64,000 nucleotides of DNA. Source: Haplomitrium mnioides. Its lineage: Eukaryota; Marchantiophyta; Haplomitriopsida; Calobryales. A program made the position numbers and the translations under genes. The stretch is taken from NCBI GenBank assembly GCA_049999725.1, contig JBNGIS010020264.1, forward strand, positions 37,718 to 101,717. The letters run 5' to 3'. Shown one piece after another: positions 45,830 through 57,190 of this stretch (its first letter is position 1; the number at the start of each line of letters is the position of its first letter). A model generated the notes under the pieces. The model was not told the DNA's origin, searched no databases, and saw nothing but the letters and a program-made list of their open reading frames with translations.

Positions 45830-45929
45830 NNNNNNNNNNNNNNNNNNNNNNNNNNNNNNNNNNNNNNNNNNNNNNNNNNNNNNNNNNNNNNNNNNNNNNN
45901 NNNNNNNNNNNNNNNNNNNNNNNNNNNNN

Positions 45930-45960
<31 letters not shown>
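45788..45960. repeat. (CT) microsatellite spanning an assembly gap
   Basis: (CT) runs at 45,788-45,829 and 45,930-45,960 on both sides of 100 N. The gap was probably caused by the microsatellite; its true length is unknown. Confidence 0.95.
45830..45929. other. Assembly gap (100 N)
   Basis: Exactly 100 N inside the CT microsatellite. Confidence 0.99.
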
Positions 45961-45961
<1 letters not shown>

Positions 45962-45984
45962 GCAAGCTCTTTGCTAGTGCTCTC

Positions 45985-48011
45985 ACTTCCCATGCTCTCT
46001 CTTGTGGTGTTCTCTTCCAATATGTGCACCTTCATATTATCAATTCATATTGGGAGAATGATGCAAGAAAAGAATGATTGAATAGAGTAAAAGTACAGAC
46101 TTGCACAACGACTCAACTTGTACAAGTTAAGTGGTGAAGAAGGATGAAGACACAATATTGCTAGTTTGGAATGTGTTGTAATTTCTTGTTAAAGAAAAAA
46201 AACAAAAGAGAAGAATTTGGGATAAGCTGTGTGCTCAAAGATGGAATTTACATTCTAAAAAATAGGTTTGTTGTGAATTATCCCCTTGATCTCTAACGTC
46301 ATATATATATGAGGGTCTACGTTGTGAGAGATTGTTATTGAATCCCTTGCAAATCAAAGCTCAATTGCAATGCCTTTGTGAGCTATCGAAGAAGTGTATC
46401 TATACACTTGTTTTGTATCTGTATTGTGTGCTTTGTGCATATCTTGGCTTGCATTGTGAGTGCTATCTAGTTGTGAGCTCCTCTTTTGTTTCTATTTTTG
46501 TAATTAATATGTTTTTTTTTTATCTTTGCAATAAAGCTCAAAGTAGAAAAATAAGTCATAAACATGAGTCTACCTTACCTTTGTTTCTTATCTATGTATG
46601 TCTACTTATGTTCATTTGTATGATTTTTTGCCTAAGTTAGAGGTAAGGCAATATGGGACTGTATGAGAAAAAAGAGTCCACCTCTACTACTCATTATTTG
46701 TAGTTTTCTATTGTTGGTTTTGTGTTTTGTACCCTTTGTTTAGTTGTAATATGTGATTCTAACCAAAGCGCACCAACATAATATTTGCATACTCTAAGTG
46801 ATTGGTGTAGGCAAGATTTACCAAACTGTCATATGTTGTAAGAACCTGAACTTGTTTGTAACTAGTTGAGAGCCAAATAGACTTTGTTTTCAGTGGCTGA
46901 ACTATTCTTGGACCTATGGATTTGGATGCTACATGAATAAAATGAAGTGTATGCATGTAGCTTGTTTGCCTCCTAGTCATAGATGATAGCTGGAGAGAAT
47001 CCTACATGATTCTTCTCTTGGTTGCTCAAGTATTGGGTCATATTCTTGATTGTATGGAGCACCGGAATGATGTTTAGAACATAAGTAGTTTATCCCTCCA
47101 AACTTGATTATAAGAGTACGTAGTTGCTAGATGGTACTTGCATATATTAGTGATGACTTTAGATAGCAGATCGTGTTGTCATTCCATTACCCCTACAAAT
47201 GCTTTACTAGATAGATCAAATTGCATAAGACACTCTACCATCAACCCTTCATACTCCACCTTCATTATTACGCCCATGCCTACTTTTGTTTTATTTTAAC
47301 TTTCGTGTACCCTTCTTCCCAACTCATTCTTCATCATTCAAAGTTTTGTGACTTCAACCCTCCGACAATTTGTAATCTACAAGTCCTTCATCTTTGTAGT
47401 TTCCTCACTCCTATTTGCACTTTATAGTTTATTTCCGTGATTTCCAACCATCGTAGAATCTATTTTGTAGCATTATGCACCCCATAATATTGTTTTTACT
47501 TTGTTATTGTGCTTCCTCTCTTGTATCAATGTTTTCATAGTTCTCTCATGCATAGCACTGTTCCTAATTTGTGTTCATAATCCCATTTTTGAAGCGATGT
47601 TTTTGTAATCAATCATGTTTGTGAGAGTGTTCCTCTTGCTCTTCATAGTTCACTCCCAATGTTTCATCATGAGTTGTAGTTTTGTAGCTCTCCTTTTCTG
47701 TTTTCGTGTTGCTCTGTCCGTACTTTAACCTATAGACCCTTCTCGTTGCTTGATAGGTTCTCTGCCACTATCTTTCAAAGGAGTAGTCTAACCATCATGC
47801 TAAGATAGCAACATACATCCTGATGTCACCTCGTTCAAAGCTTTGGTAGAGCCAAATGTTAGAGTTTCTCCTCTCAATTTAAGAACGTGTATCAGTTCTT
47901 CTTTCCTATGTCCGACTTTGCATACATCCCCTGACTTTAGGGCTCTTCTCTTCATTTTGTAGCTTGTTGGTTTGTTCCTTTATCTCAATATATGTTCAAC
48001 AGATCTACTGC
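45985..48011. other. Unassigned AT-rich DNA
   Basis: No gene recognised. Open frames at 46,332-46,640 and 47,221-47,427 are Tyr/Leu/Ser-rich and look like chance. Confidence 0.35.
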
Positions 48012-49706
48012 TCTCGTGTTGTTGTGTGACTAGTGTGTAAAAAGGTAACAAAAGAAAGAAGAAACACAATATTCTTACCACATATAAATTTAGAGAAAAT
48101 CGTAGAAGAAGTGAGAAAGCACTTTCAAGAGCTTTCTAGAACAATAAATTTAGTATATGTCAGTGCAACATGGAAGATGATCTGGATAGAGTAAGGAGAG
48201 AAAAGGTCAACCTATTGGTTCTTCAAGGATTCTCTAGATCGTGTCCAAAGATATTTTGAAGATAAAAAGAAGATGGAGTGATCATTGGGAATCATTATCG
48301 AGAGATACATCGAGGAGTTCAAAAGGTGTACCAGTTCTATCAGAGCGAGAAGGTTCAACAACATTGGAGCTCAAATTGCTTATGAGTCAAGATATCAACG
48401 ATAGATAGAGGATTTTTTTTGCTTCTAATTTTCCTCTTCAAAATCATTTCTTTGTTGGTTTGCAAATTATTCCTCGAGATTATTTTCAGCAGTAGATTGT
48501 TTATCACTTTAGTGATAATTTCTTGAATTTGGTCAGAAACTCACCAATTCTAGCATTGTTTCCAATTCTCACTTATGGGGAGCAATGGGACCTCACAATC
48601 TACATTCAGACTTAATTTGGAGTGGAGTTTTCTTGGGTTTCTTCAAAGGATACTTTGAGCAAATGTTGAATAGTTGGCGTCAAACACTTGAGTGACTTCC
48701 TCAACTCATGATCTAATCACAAGAAAAAAAAGTTCTCTGCTATTTATATCTTATTTGTGCTTTGTTACACAAAAGGATTTACTTTGTGTTGTTCTTATAA
48801 CAAAAGAAAAAGAAAGGGGTTTAGTTTTATGAAGGTTTGAGGAGTTTCCAGAGAGTAAGAAGTTTAATCATGGTAAAAATCATCGGCTCACAAAAAGTAG
48901 CATCCTTATGCATAAAAGTTTGAGTCATTTGGAGTTTTACTTACATACTTATGGGTGATTGAAAAGAAATAGATTGATTTAAACATAGCTTTACATCTTG
49001 GGCAATTGCAACATTTTTACGACAATTTTGGAAGAAAATAGAGTATTGTTAGGAAGATAACAACAAGGGCTACAGTTTTCTATTAAATTGCAATTCATTT
49101 GAAGTTGGAATCATTTTGTAATAGCCGGTTGAAGTTGAAGAAACATTATTGAGGTTCTTCAAGCTCACTTTTCTTTTGACGTTGGACTTGTGACTTCTTT
49201 TATTATACAAAGAGCAATATAGAAGCTGAAATTTTGTCAAAATCTAGAGTAGAGTGTGAGAAAACATTTTGTAAAATTTCAAGTCAAGATCATTTGAATC
49301 AAAAGAATTATTACTTGAGCAAATCCATGGGTGTTCTTTTTTGGTCTTTCAAAACAACAAATGAGTTTCTAGTTGTGGTGAGCATTTTGCTGAAAATTTC
49401 CAGCCAAAATTCTATAACCAGCTTCCTTATGCTATTAAGATTTCAAATTAAAAGTTTTAGATTGAAAAAACCAGTAAGCCTTGCATCCTCTTTAACCAAA
49501 CATTAAGTACAGAGGAGGAGGAGGAGTTTGTTTATCTTTTGCTTTTGATCGAGAGAAATTGAAGCCCAAAATGCAATAGGCATTCAATCTCTACCATATT
49601 TGCTTCATTTCATGATTGCAGACAACAAAGATTCTATCTTCCACACAAATTTCTCCACATCCATATACCCCGTGTATTCCCAGACCTAGATTACTACCAC
49701 GAGATA
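48012..49706 (+). repeat. 5' LTR of gypsy copy 2
   Basis: About 1,695 bp, homologous to the LTRs of copy 1 (reverse complement) and to 55,226-56,462. Its first bases are TCTCGTG instead of TGTCGTG and it ends CGAGATA instead of GCGACA, so both termini have mutated. The interior begins TTGGTGAAC. Confidence 0.88.
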
Positions 49707-49794
49707 GTTGGTGAACTTGGTAGGAAAATTTGGGGTGGAGAGAGTGTGAGTATTTAGAGCTATAGAAATCAATATGGATTCTTGTGGTCAAGGG

Positions 49795-50960
49795 ACTCCA
49801 ATGCTACAATTGGACCCTGCTACTACACAAATGTTCTAAGCATTTGTTTTTTTAATGCATCAACATCAAGCTTCTGATCAAAAAGAAGCAATGATCACGA
49901 GAGCTTTGCAGTATGTTGTAGAATTGCTGGACCAGCTTGATGGGAGAAATATCTCCAAATATTTCAAGTACTGTGCTCGAGAGATGGAGCTTAACAGAAT
50001 TCCAGATAGAGATATGATTCAAACTTTTGAGTTAGTTGTTGTGTCAAAGTTGAGAGAATGGGTGAGGGAGCTTATTTGAGTGTATGGGGGTGACTGGAAG
50101 AGCCTTTCTCTCCAACTAAAGGAAAACTTTTCACTGAAAGATGCTGATAGAGTGACAAAAAAGTCATTCATTCAATGGGTCAATCGAGCCAACAAAGGGT
50201 TGGTTGCTACCAAGCCTGTTTTGGAATTTGAAAGACAATTCACAATTGTCTTGTATGGAGAAATTGACACTAGAAAAGGATAAGGTGGAGCTATTCTTAC
50301 AACCAACAAATGATGATCTGCAAAGAGAATTGGAGTTACTCTTGGAGGATAGAACGAAAGATAACGACTTGACTTTTGACTGGAAGGAAGTTTTAGAAGT
50401 AGCAAGTAAATTGACCAAGAGGGAGTTAAGAAGAGGAAAGGTGGTGGCAAGGCATGATATAGGACCACCACCCATTATAGTACCTCAAAAGCATTCAATT
50501 TCTCCTACTCTTCTTGCTAGTTCTATGCCTCCTACTCATCTTCTTACTATTGCTCCACAAAGAGATGTAGTGGAGGAGCTAGTCAAGGGTATGAAGGACT
50601 TGCAAACTAAATGTGAAAAGTTGGAATGGAAGAAAGAGGCTAGCAACAATTAGCCTGCCCAAAACCCAGCGTATGTTCAACAATGTATATGGTGTGATAG
50701 CACCGAACATTCAAGAAAGAAGTGTAGAGGTTTTGCTCATTCTATTTACTTGGGAGCTATCTATTAGAAAGAGGGCAAGATTTCTCTCAAAGATGCAAGT
50801 GAGATCTTGAAAACCAACTTTGGAAAAGAAGGAATGAAGGGAGTTGTTGAAGAGTACTTGCAAAAACTTGCTAGTACGCAAGTAGAGGCTACTACTTATG
50901 GAATTGAGGTGGAGCGTAAATTTACCAAACATGTAGAAACCAATGCATTGTAGTCTTGTG
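49795..50960 (+). pseudogene. Gag of gypsy copy 2
   Basis: From the MLQLDP-like start near 49,800 through HQHQASDQKEAMITRALQYV, FIQWVNRANKGLVATKP and EEVVKGMKDL-type text. A CCHC knuckle CIWCDSTEHSRKKC lies near 50,684-50,725. Frame breaks near 50,079, 50,283 and 50,650. Confidence 0.85.
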
Positions 50961-52540
50961 CTCTATCTGCAATGGAGGGAGGCAATACAAAAAAAAGAGG
51001 ATTTGTTGAAGGTTACCACATCTATCAGAACTGCTACTAAATGGGATGATCTAGTAGACACTTTTTTGGTGCATGCCTACATTGCTAAAAATCAACATGA
51101 GGCACTTGTAGAAGAGAAAAGGAGGTGAGAAGAGGTTGGTTCTAATGAAGAGAGGTCTGCTTCAAAGAGGCCAAAAAGAGGAGAAAGAGAAAAACATATG
51201 TGGAAGATGTTTTACCTTCCACATTGAAAAAGGGAAAAGCTAAAGAGAAGGAAAAAGCTCCATCATACAAGCTGCAATCTGACATTGAGGCAGCTAGAGA
51301 CCTAAGAGGAGTATTAGAAGAGAGGGTGCTCAATGCCAAGACTGAGTTTACCTTAAGAGAGATCTTTGGCATTGCAAAGAAAGGGTTCCATGATGTGATT
51401 ATCTGTACTATAAAGAGGAAGAGACAATTGGTAAGAGAGACAACAATTGACCAATGCTCTTGAAACAAGAGTCAGTAAGGAAGAGGAGCTAGAATTAGCT
51501 CCATGTTGCACCAATTACAAGTTGCAATTGGATCAAGAGGATGGGAAATCCTCAAGTCATTATTCAAAGAGCCATTGGGCTTGAGATACTACAAAGAGTA
51601 TAGTGAAGCTTGGAGATTTTCTAGATCCACTAATTGCACTTATTGATCTTGGATCAGAGATCAATCTTGTCTCTAGAGATATCTACCACCAAGAAAAGTG
51701 GCCAATTAATATCAATTATAAATAGGTGATTCAGACAACCAACAACACACAAGTAGAGCTTTTTGGGGCCTACCTAGATGTGAGAGTGAAGTTTGGTGAC
51801 ATGGTCATAGAGCAGAAGTTATTTGTGCAAGAAGGCACTTCTTATTTAGTAATCCAACTGCAAGGATGGAAGCAAAAGTGTTGTATGATGGATCTGCATA
51901 TGCATGTGTAAGAAGTCAAGATGGAAGGAAGGTGGTACAGTTTCTAGCTATCCATGCAAATCATGAGAGGAATTGAGATAGCTTGAGAAACTATTCTCCT
52001 CCTGTAATCATAGAGGAGTTTCATGACTTTTGAAGGGTGTCCACAATAGAGCGAGACTATGGTGGTACAACCGAAGAGGTGCTCTTGCTTCAAAATGAAA
52101 GTACCTTTTGTATAAGAGTAGTGAACTGTTTTGAGAGTGGATTTGTTGTATATACATACACAGCTTGTTGATTTTGCTAGATGGGAGAGAAAATAAATTC
52201 AAATAATTGAAAAAGATTTCAAAAAAATAGGTATGATGGATGAAGAGGAAGAAATTGTGGGGGTATGTATCAAGCAAGGGATTGAAGATACTCTAGAGAT
52301 ACTTGCTACTATTGAATTTGGAGGTGATGACAAGGTGGTGTGGTTGCATCAATGATTATTTTTATGGTTCCACATGCACTTTGGGATTTGAAGCCAATTT
52401 CAGTACCAAGGGCTCATCTACCAAAGCTCTTGGATCTCTTGAAGGAGAAAACGCAAATGAGGTTTTAGAGCCATCCTTTAGTCCATATTCTAGCCGATGG
52501 TTTACAATGTCTAAGAAAAACAGAGCACTATGATTTATTC
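50961..52540 (+). pseudogene. Gag-pol linker and protease region of gypsy copy 2
   Basis: 51,200-51,463 encodes the Lys/Glu-rich linker MEDVLPSTLKKGKAKEKEKA. The protease loop ALIDLGSEINLVSRDIYH is near 51,640-51,690, with D-L-G instead of D-[ST]-G. 51,726-51,911 (TQVELFGAYLDVRVKFGD) continues the protease. 52,300-52,540 gives the RT lead-in (ALWDLKPISVPRAHLPKLLD in broken frames). Stops are frequent. Confidence 0.75.
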
Positions 52541-53755
52541 AAGATAGGTAGCTAGTGAATCAAAGTTGTTATCCAAAATACAAGGGTGGGATGGATTGTT
52601 GGAAAGTTTGCAAAAGCATTTGCTGGTAGAGCAATCTATTCTATGGGTGATCTTTACTCTAGTTATGACCAATTTCAGCTTGCTGAAGGGAGTAGAGATA
52701 TAACAACAATGAGAACACCATTGGGTTTATTGAGAATGTGCACTTTACCTCAAAGTGCTACAAATTCAGTGGCACATATGATGAATGAGATGAACAAGGC
52801 TTTGAGAGACTTTATTCCAGAAAGGACTATGCCATTTCTTGATGACATTCCAATCAAAAGGTGTATAGAAGAAGACAAGAATGAGGCTTAAGATGAGAAG
52901 GGGTGCCAAAAATTTGTCATGGATTATATTTGGAATGTGATCAGATTTTAAAAAGGCAAGAAGAGGTTCAAATAACCTTATTAGGGGTGAAACCCTATTT
53001 TGGATTTTGTGAGGTTGTGATTGTTGGGTATTTATATTGCTGGTTTGGCCGAAAACCTTATGAAAAGGAAATTGATGCCATTCAACGACTCAAGGATACA
53101 TGTAGCTCAGCAACAGAGGCACCCAAATTTCTTGGAGCATGTGTTTTCTACCATGTGTGGATCCCTCATGCATATGTAGTAGATCCTTTGTATGAATTGT
53201 TGTGCAAAGGAAAAGAGTTTTGGTGGGAAGACATCTACACGAGAACTGTGCAAAAGTTGAAGAAAGTATTATCTTCTCAGCCTGCCATTCGGAGAGTGAG
53301 TTATGAAAATAAAAAGCCTATGATGTTGATTATAGATGCCAGCTCTATCGCAATAGGTTGGGCAATTATGCAAAATGATGAAAAAGGAATTTGATTTGCA
53401 ATCCGGTTTGTAGCCAAAGTATTGAGCAAACAACAAAGAAGTTATCCACAGGTTAAGAGAGAGTTATGAGGGGGGTTGCAGCTATGAAAGTTGAGAAATA
53501 AGGCCTGATCGGAGCACCAATAATTGTGGAAATAGATTGCTTACCTTTGTTGAGGATGATTACCAATTGCAACACTCTCGATATTGCAATGTTGCTCTGG
53601 ATTGCTTATATCAAGTCTTTGAATCCAAAATTCAAGCATGTAGCATAGAAGGATAATCTAGTGGGAGATATGCTCTCTCAAGCTTGATATGAGCAACAAG
53701 AAGAGATGATTGAGGATGTTGATGATGTAGGCGCTGAATTTTATTCACGTGTATA
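52541..53755 (+). pseudogene. Reverse transcriptase and RNase H of gypsy copy 2
   Basis: 52,586-52,891: AIYSMGDLYSSYDQFQLAEG, MRTPLGLLRMCTLPQSATNS and the catalytic TMPFLDDIPIKR. 52,903-53,394: RT thumb and connection with FLGACVFYHVWIPH and GKEFWWEDI. RNase H to about 53,750 with KVLSKQQRSYPQVKRE and a broken ADMLSQA. Same domain order and residues as copy 1. Confidence 0.88.
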
Positions 53756-53759
53756 GAAA

Positions 53760-55225
53760 GGACATAATGAGCAGAAAGACCATTCATGGAAGAGCTTCAT
53801 AAGAGTGGCTAGATATTGGCTCTTATTTGAGTACCTTGAAAAGGAGGCCAAAATGGAGTGAAGCTCAGTTCAAGCAAGTGAGGCAAAAATTGTACAATTA
53901 TCTACTAGTAAGAGGCTACCTATGGAAGAGGGCGAAAAAAAAACCATGATAAGAAGGGTGGTGTGTGAGAAAAAGGTGCAAACCAAATTGCTCCATGAGT
54001 TTCATAGTAGTTTATAGGCTGGACATAGGGGAATTTATGAGACCTTTGCCAAATTAAAGGAAAAATATTGGTGGAGAAACATGTACAGGGATGTGGTTGT
54101 CTTTGTTGAGTCTTGTCAAACATGCCAAATGTATTTGGAGACTCGACACAAAGATGGGTTGCATCCAACTTATCCACTTGCTTTACATTACAAATGAGTG
54201 GTGGATCTAGTTGCTATGCCTCTTGGAGTGTGGCAAATGAAGCATTTGATCATAGCTAGAGAAGATTTATCCAATCAAGTTGAAGGAAGAGCATTGAGAA
54301 CCAAGTCACCAAAAAATGTTTGACAGTTCTTATACAAGGATGTGGTTTCTAGATATGGTTGTGTGGGTAAAATTATAGTTGATAGAAGAGAGTTGAACAC
54401 TCATGAGGCTAAATATTTCTTTCAAAGATGTGGGATTAAGCTTGCTTTTACTACATCATATAATCTTGAAGGAAATGCTAAGAAAAAGCTTGGGCATCCT
54501 TCTATTGTCAAGGCTCTTGTCAAAGCATTTAGAGGGAGAGCAAGCTAGTGGCCAAGGTTGCTCTTATTTGCAATTTGGGCTGACATGACTACTCATAGCT
54601 GAGTGACTCGTTTTAAGCCAACTGAGTTGGTGTAGGGGCAAAAACCAATCATGCTTGTTGAGGAGCGTATATTGAGTCTCTTACCTTGGCAAGATCAGAT
54701 TTCAAGAGAGGAGCTTCTTCCACTGCGAATTCAACAATAAGATAGGAGGCCTGAGGACATTTAGCTAGTAGTGGAAACACTTAAGACGGCAAGGCTGAAA
54801 AACAAAGTAAGATTTGACCATCAATATAGATTAAGGTCTTGTGAGCTACAAGAAGGAGATTGGGTATTGGTTTATGACAATAGCTTAGATAACCAGCATA
54901 GTACAATTCAAAAGCTCTCCAAACATTGGTTTTGACTATATGTAGTGGTGATTGTGCATGACAATGCCACATACTCATTGAGAGAGTTGGATGGAACTTT
55001 GCTCAAAGTTCCAATTGCAAGAAAGAGGGTGAAATATTCAAGAAACAAGACCAAGAAAGTGCTTTGGAGGAGATTGGAGTTGATGTACCAATGTTTGAAG
55101 GGGAAAACAATCCAGAAGAGCAAGAGGAAGAGTTCACTCAAGAAGAAGAGAAACTCTCTAACACCAACCACAACGTCTTCTTTCTTTGTGCCTACTAGAG
55201 GACACACGAGTTCAAAGGGGGTGGA
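53760..55225 (+). pseudogene. Integrase and C-terminal tail of gypsy copy 2
   Basis: Uninterrupted at the position where copy 1 carries element 1: LWKRAKKK, a stop, then RRVVCEKKVQTKLLHEFHSS in broken frames. Zinc-binding residues follow (ESCQTCQMYL), then catalytic-core pieces KIIVDRRELNTHEAKYFF (54,342-54,548) and TTSYNLEGNAKKKLG, where the expected catalytic Glu position is altered. The tail has ELQEGDWVLVYDNSLDN and then an acidic, basic-ended stretch up to the polypurine tract. Confidence 0.85.
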
Positions 55226-56462
55226 TGTCGTGTTGTGGTTTGGCTAGTGTGTAGAAATGAAACAAAAGAAAGAAGAAACACAATCTTCTTACCATATATA
55301 AATTTAGAGAAATTTGTAGAAGAAGCGAGAAAGCACTTTTGAGAACAATAAATTTAGTATATGTCAGTGCAACGTGGAAGATGCTTTGGATAAGGTGGGG
55401 AGAGAAAAGGTCAGCCTATTGGCTCTTGAAGAATTCTCTAGATTGCGTCCAAAGATATTTTGAAGAAAAAAAGTAGATGGAAGGAGCATTGAGAATCATC
55501 ATCGAGAGATACATCGGGGAGTTCAAAAGGAGTACCAGTTCTATTAGAGCGAGGAGGTTCAAAATTGGAGCTCAAGCTGCTTATGGGTCAAGATATAAGC
55601 AATGGATAGAGGATTGTTATTTGCTCCTAACTTTCCTCTTCCAAATCCTTTCTTTGTTGGTTTGCAAATCATTCCTCGAAATCATTTTCGGCAGCAGATT
55701 GTCTATCACTTGGTGAAAATTTCTTGAATTCAGTCATGAACTCACCTTTTCTAATATTATTTCCAATTATCACCTATGTAGAGAAATGGGACCTCAAAAT
55801 CTACATTCAAACCTAATTTGGAGTGGAGTTTTCTTGGGTCTTCTTCAAAGGATACTTTGGGTAAATGTTGAATAGTCGGCATCAAACACTTGAGTGACTT
55901 TATCAACTCATCATCTTATCATGAAAGGAAATTTTTATCTTCTGTTATATCTTATTTGCGCTTTGTTACGAAAAAGGATTTACTTCATGTTGTTCTTATA
56001 ATAAATAAAAAAGGAGCTAACTTTCTTAAAGTAAAAACCCTAAAGGAAAGAAAAGAAAGGGCTCTGTTTTATGAAGGTTTGAGAAGTTTCCAAAGAGTGA
56101 GAAGTTCAATCAAGGTAAAGATCAAAATTTCAAAAAAAGTAGCATCTTTTTGCATAAAAGTTTGAGTCATTTGGAGTTTTACTTACATACTTATGGGTGA
56201 TTGAAGAGAAACATGTTGATTTAAAGATAGCTTCACATTTTGGGTGATTGCAACATTTTTACGACAATTTTCAAAGCAAACAAAGTATTGTTAAGAAGCT
56301 AAAAACAAGGGCTACAGTTTTCTATTTAATTGCAATTCATTTGAAGTTGGAATCATTTTGTGACAACCGGTTGAAGTTGAAGAAACATTATTGAGGTTCT
56401 TCAAGCTCACTTTTCTTTTGATATTGGACTTGTGACTTCTTTCATTATACCAAGAGCAGTAC
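55226..56462 (+). repeat. 3' LTR of gypsy copy 2, truncated
   Basis: Starts TGTCGTGTTGTGGTTTGG and follows 48,012-49,215 to about 56,462 (CATTATACCAAGAGCAGTACA), after which the sequences diverge. The last ~490 bp of the LTR are missing. Confidence 0.88.
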
Positions 56463-56745
56463 ATAAACCTCACCTTGATATTAGAGCAAACATTAATTGC
56501 TAAATGTCTTCTGATAGTGAATCATATATATCCATTCAACATTAAAATTCTCTAAGTTATAAGAACATGTTTCTTATCCTCCTTGCTCTTAGATACCTTC
56601 ATGTAGATTCCTCATCTGACTTTAGACATCCTTTTGTTTGCATCTAACTCTAGGCTCACCTTTATTGTTAGAAAAATCCAAGACTTAGTATCTAGTTGAT
56701 TGCAAAACCTTCTCAGCCCTACCTAACTCTTGGGAGTACACTTTG
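56463..56745. other. Spacer between gypsy copy 2 and gene-capturing element 2
   Basis: No gene or element recognised in this short AT-rich stretch. Confidence 0.4.
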
Positions 56746-56968
56746 TGTTAGGTCAGGAGATAGGCGATTGAGGAAGTTTGTGAAAGACCTTTGTTGGAGC
56801 ACAAAGAGGAGCACAGTCATCAGTGAACAACAAAGTAGCGACTTGTGGCTATAAGAAAGTGTTATTCTACCATTTGTCAGAGCAGAACATAGAAGGTCGA
56901 CGTAATTGAAGACAATGGAGGTTGGCAAATTTGTGCTGAAATTTTGAGAAGCATGCAACATCAAGGAA
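56746..56968 (+). repeat. Shared left-end block (copy 2)
   Basis: Partner of 18,038-18,262; last shared text is GCATGCAACATCAAGGAA. The aldolase coding sequence begins immediately after, giving a sharp capture junction at about 56,968. Confidence 0.85.
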
Positions 56969-57190
56969 ATGAGAGCTTATTGTTTGTTGCTTGTAAGCGC
57001 TTCTGGTCTAGGCAATTACATCCATGGTGCGATCATGTTCGAAGAGGCACTCTATCAGTTAACAATCAAAGGCAAGAAGAATGTAGATGTTCTCGTGGAT
57101 CAGAAAATTATTCTTGGGATCAAGGTTTACAAGGGTTTAGAGCCTTTAGTTGGGTCGAACATGAGTCTTGGTGCAAAGAGGGGAAAATAA
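56969..57190 (+). pseudogene. Chloroplast-type fructose-bisphosphate aldolase fragment
   Basis: The open frame reads RAYCLLLVSASGLGNYIHGA, IMFEEALYQLTIKGKKNVDV, LVDQKIILGIKVYKGLEPLV then GSNMSLGAKRGK. This is the class I aldolase segment around 'GLGxYISGAILFEETLYQ...GIKVDKGLVPLPGSN', and the GLG, DGKK-like and GLxPLxGSN residues point to the plastid isoform of the Calvin cycle. D in IKVDKG is replaced by Y here. About 70 of some 360 residues are present and the catalytic lysine region is missing. Continuous, with no intron, in the same orientation as the element. Confidence 0.88.

Larger units (their letters stand above)
48012..56462 (+). mobile_element. Ty3/gypsy retrotransposon copy 2 (3' LTR truncated)
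   Basis: Same family as 15,007-28,682 but on the plus strand and without an inserted element. Gag, protease, RT, RNase H and integrase follow in order, all with stops and shifts. A polypurine tract (AAAGGGGGTGGA) precedes the 3' LTR at 55,226. Homology stops at about 56,462, so some 490 bp of the 3' LTR are lost. It supplies the uninterrupted integrase junction (around 53,900-53,980) that defines the empty site for element 1. Confidence 0.9.

Noticed and set aside
45763-46077. Poly-Arg-Glu and poly-Leu-Ser open frames
   Set aside because: Translations of a CT microsatellite across an N gap.
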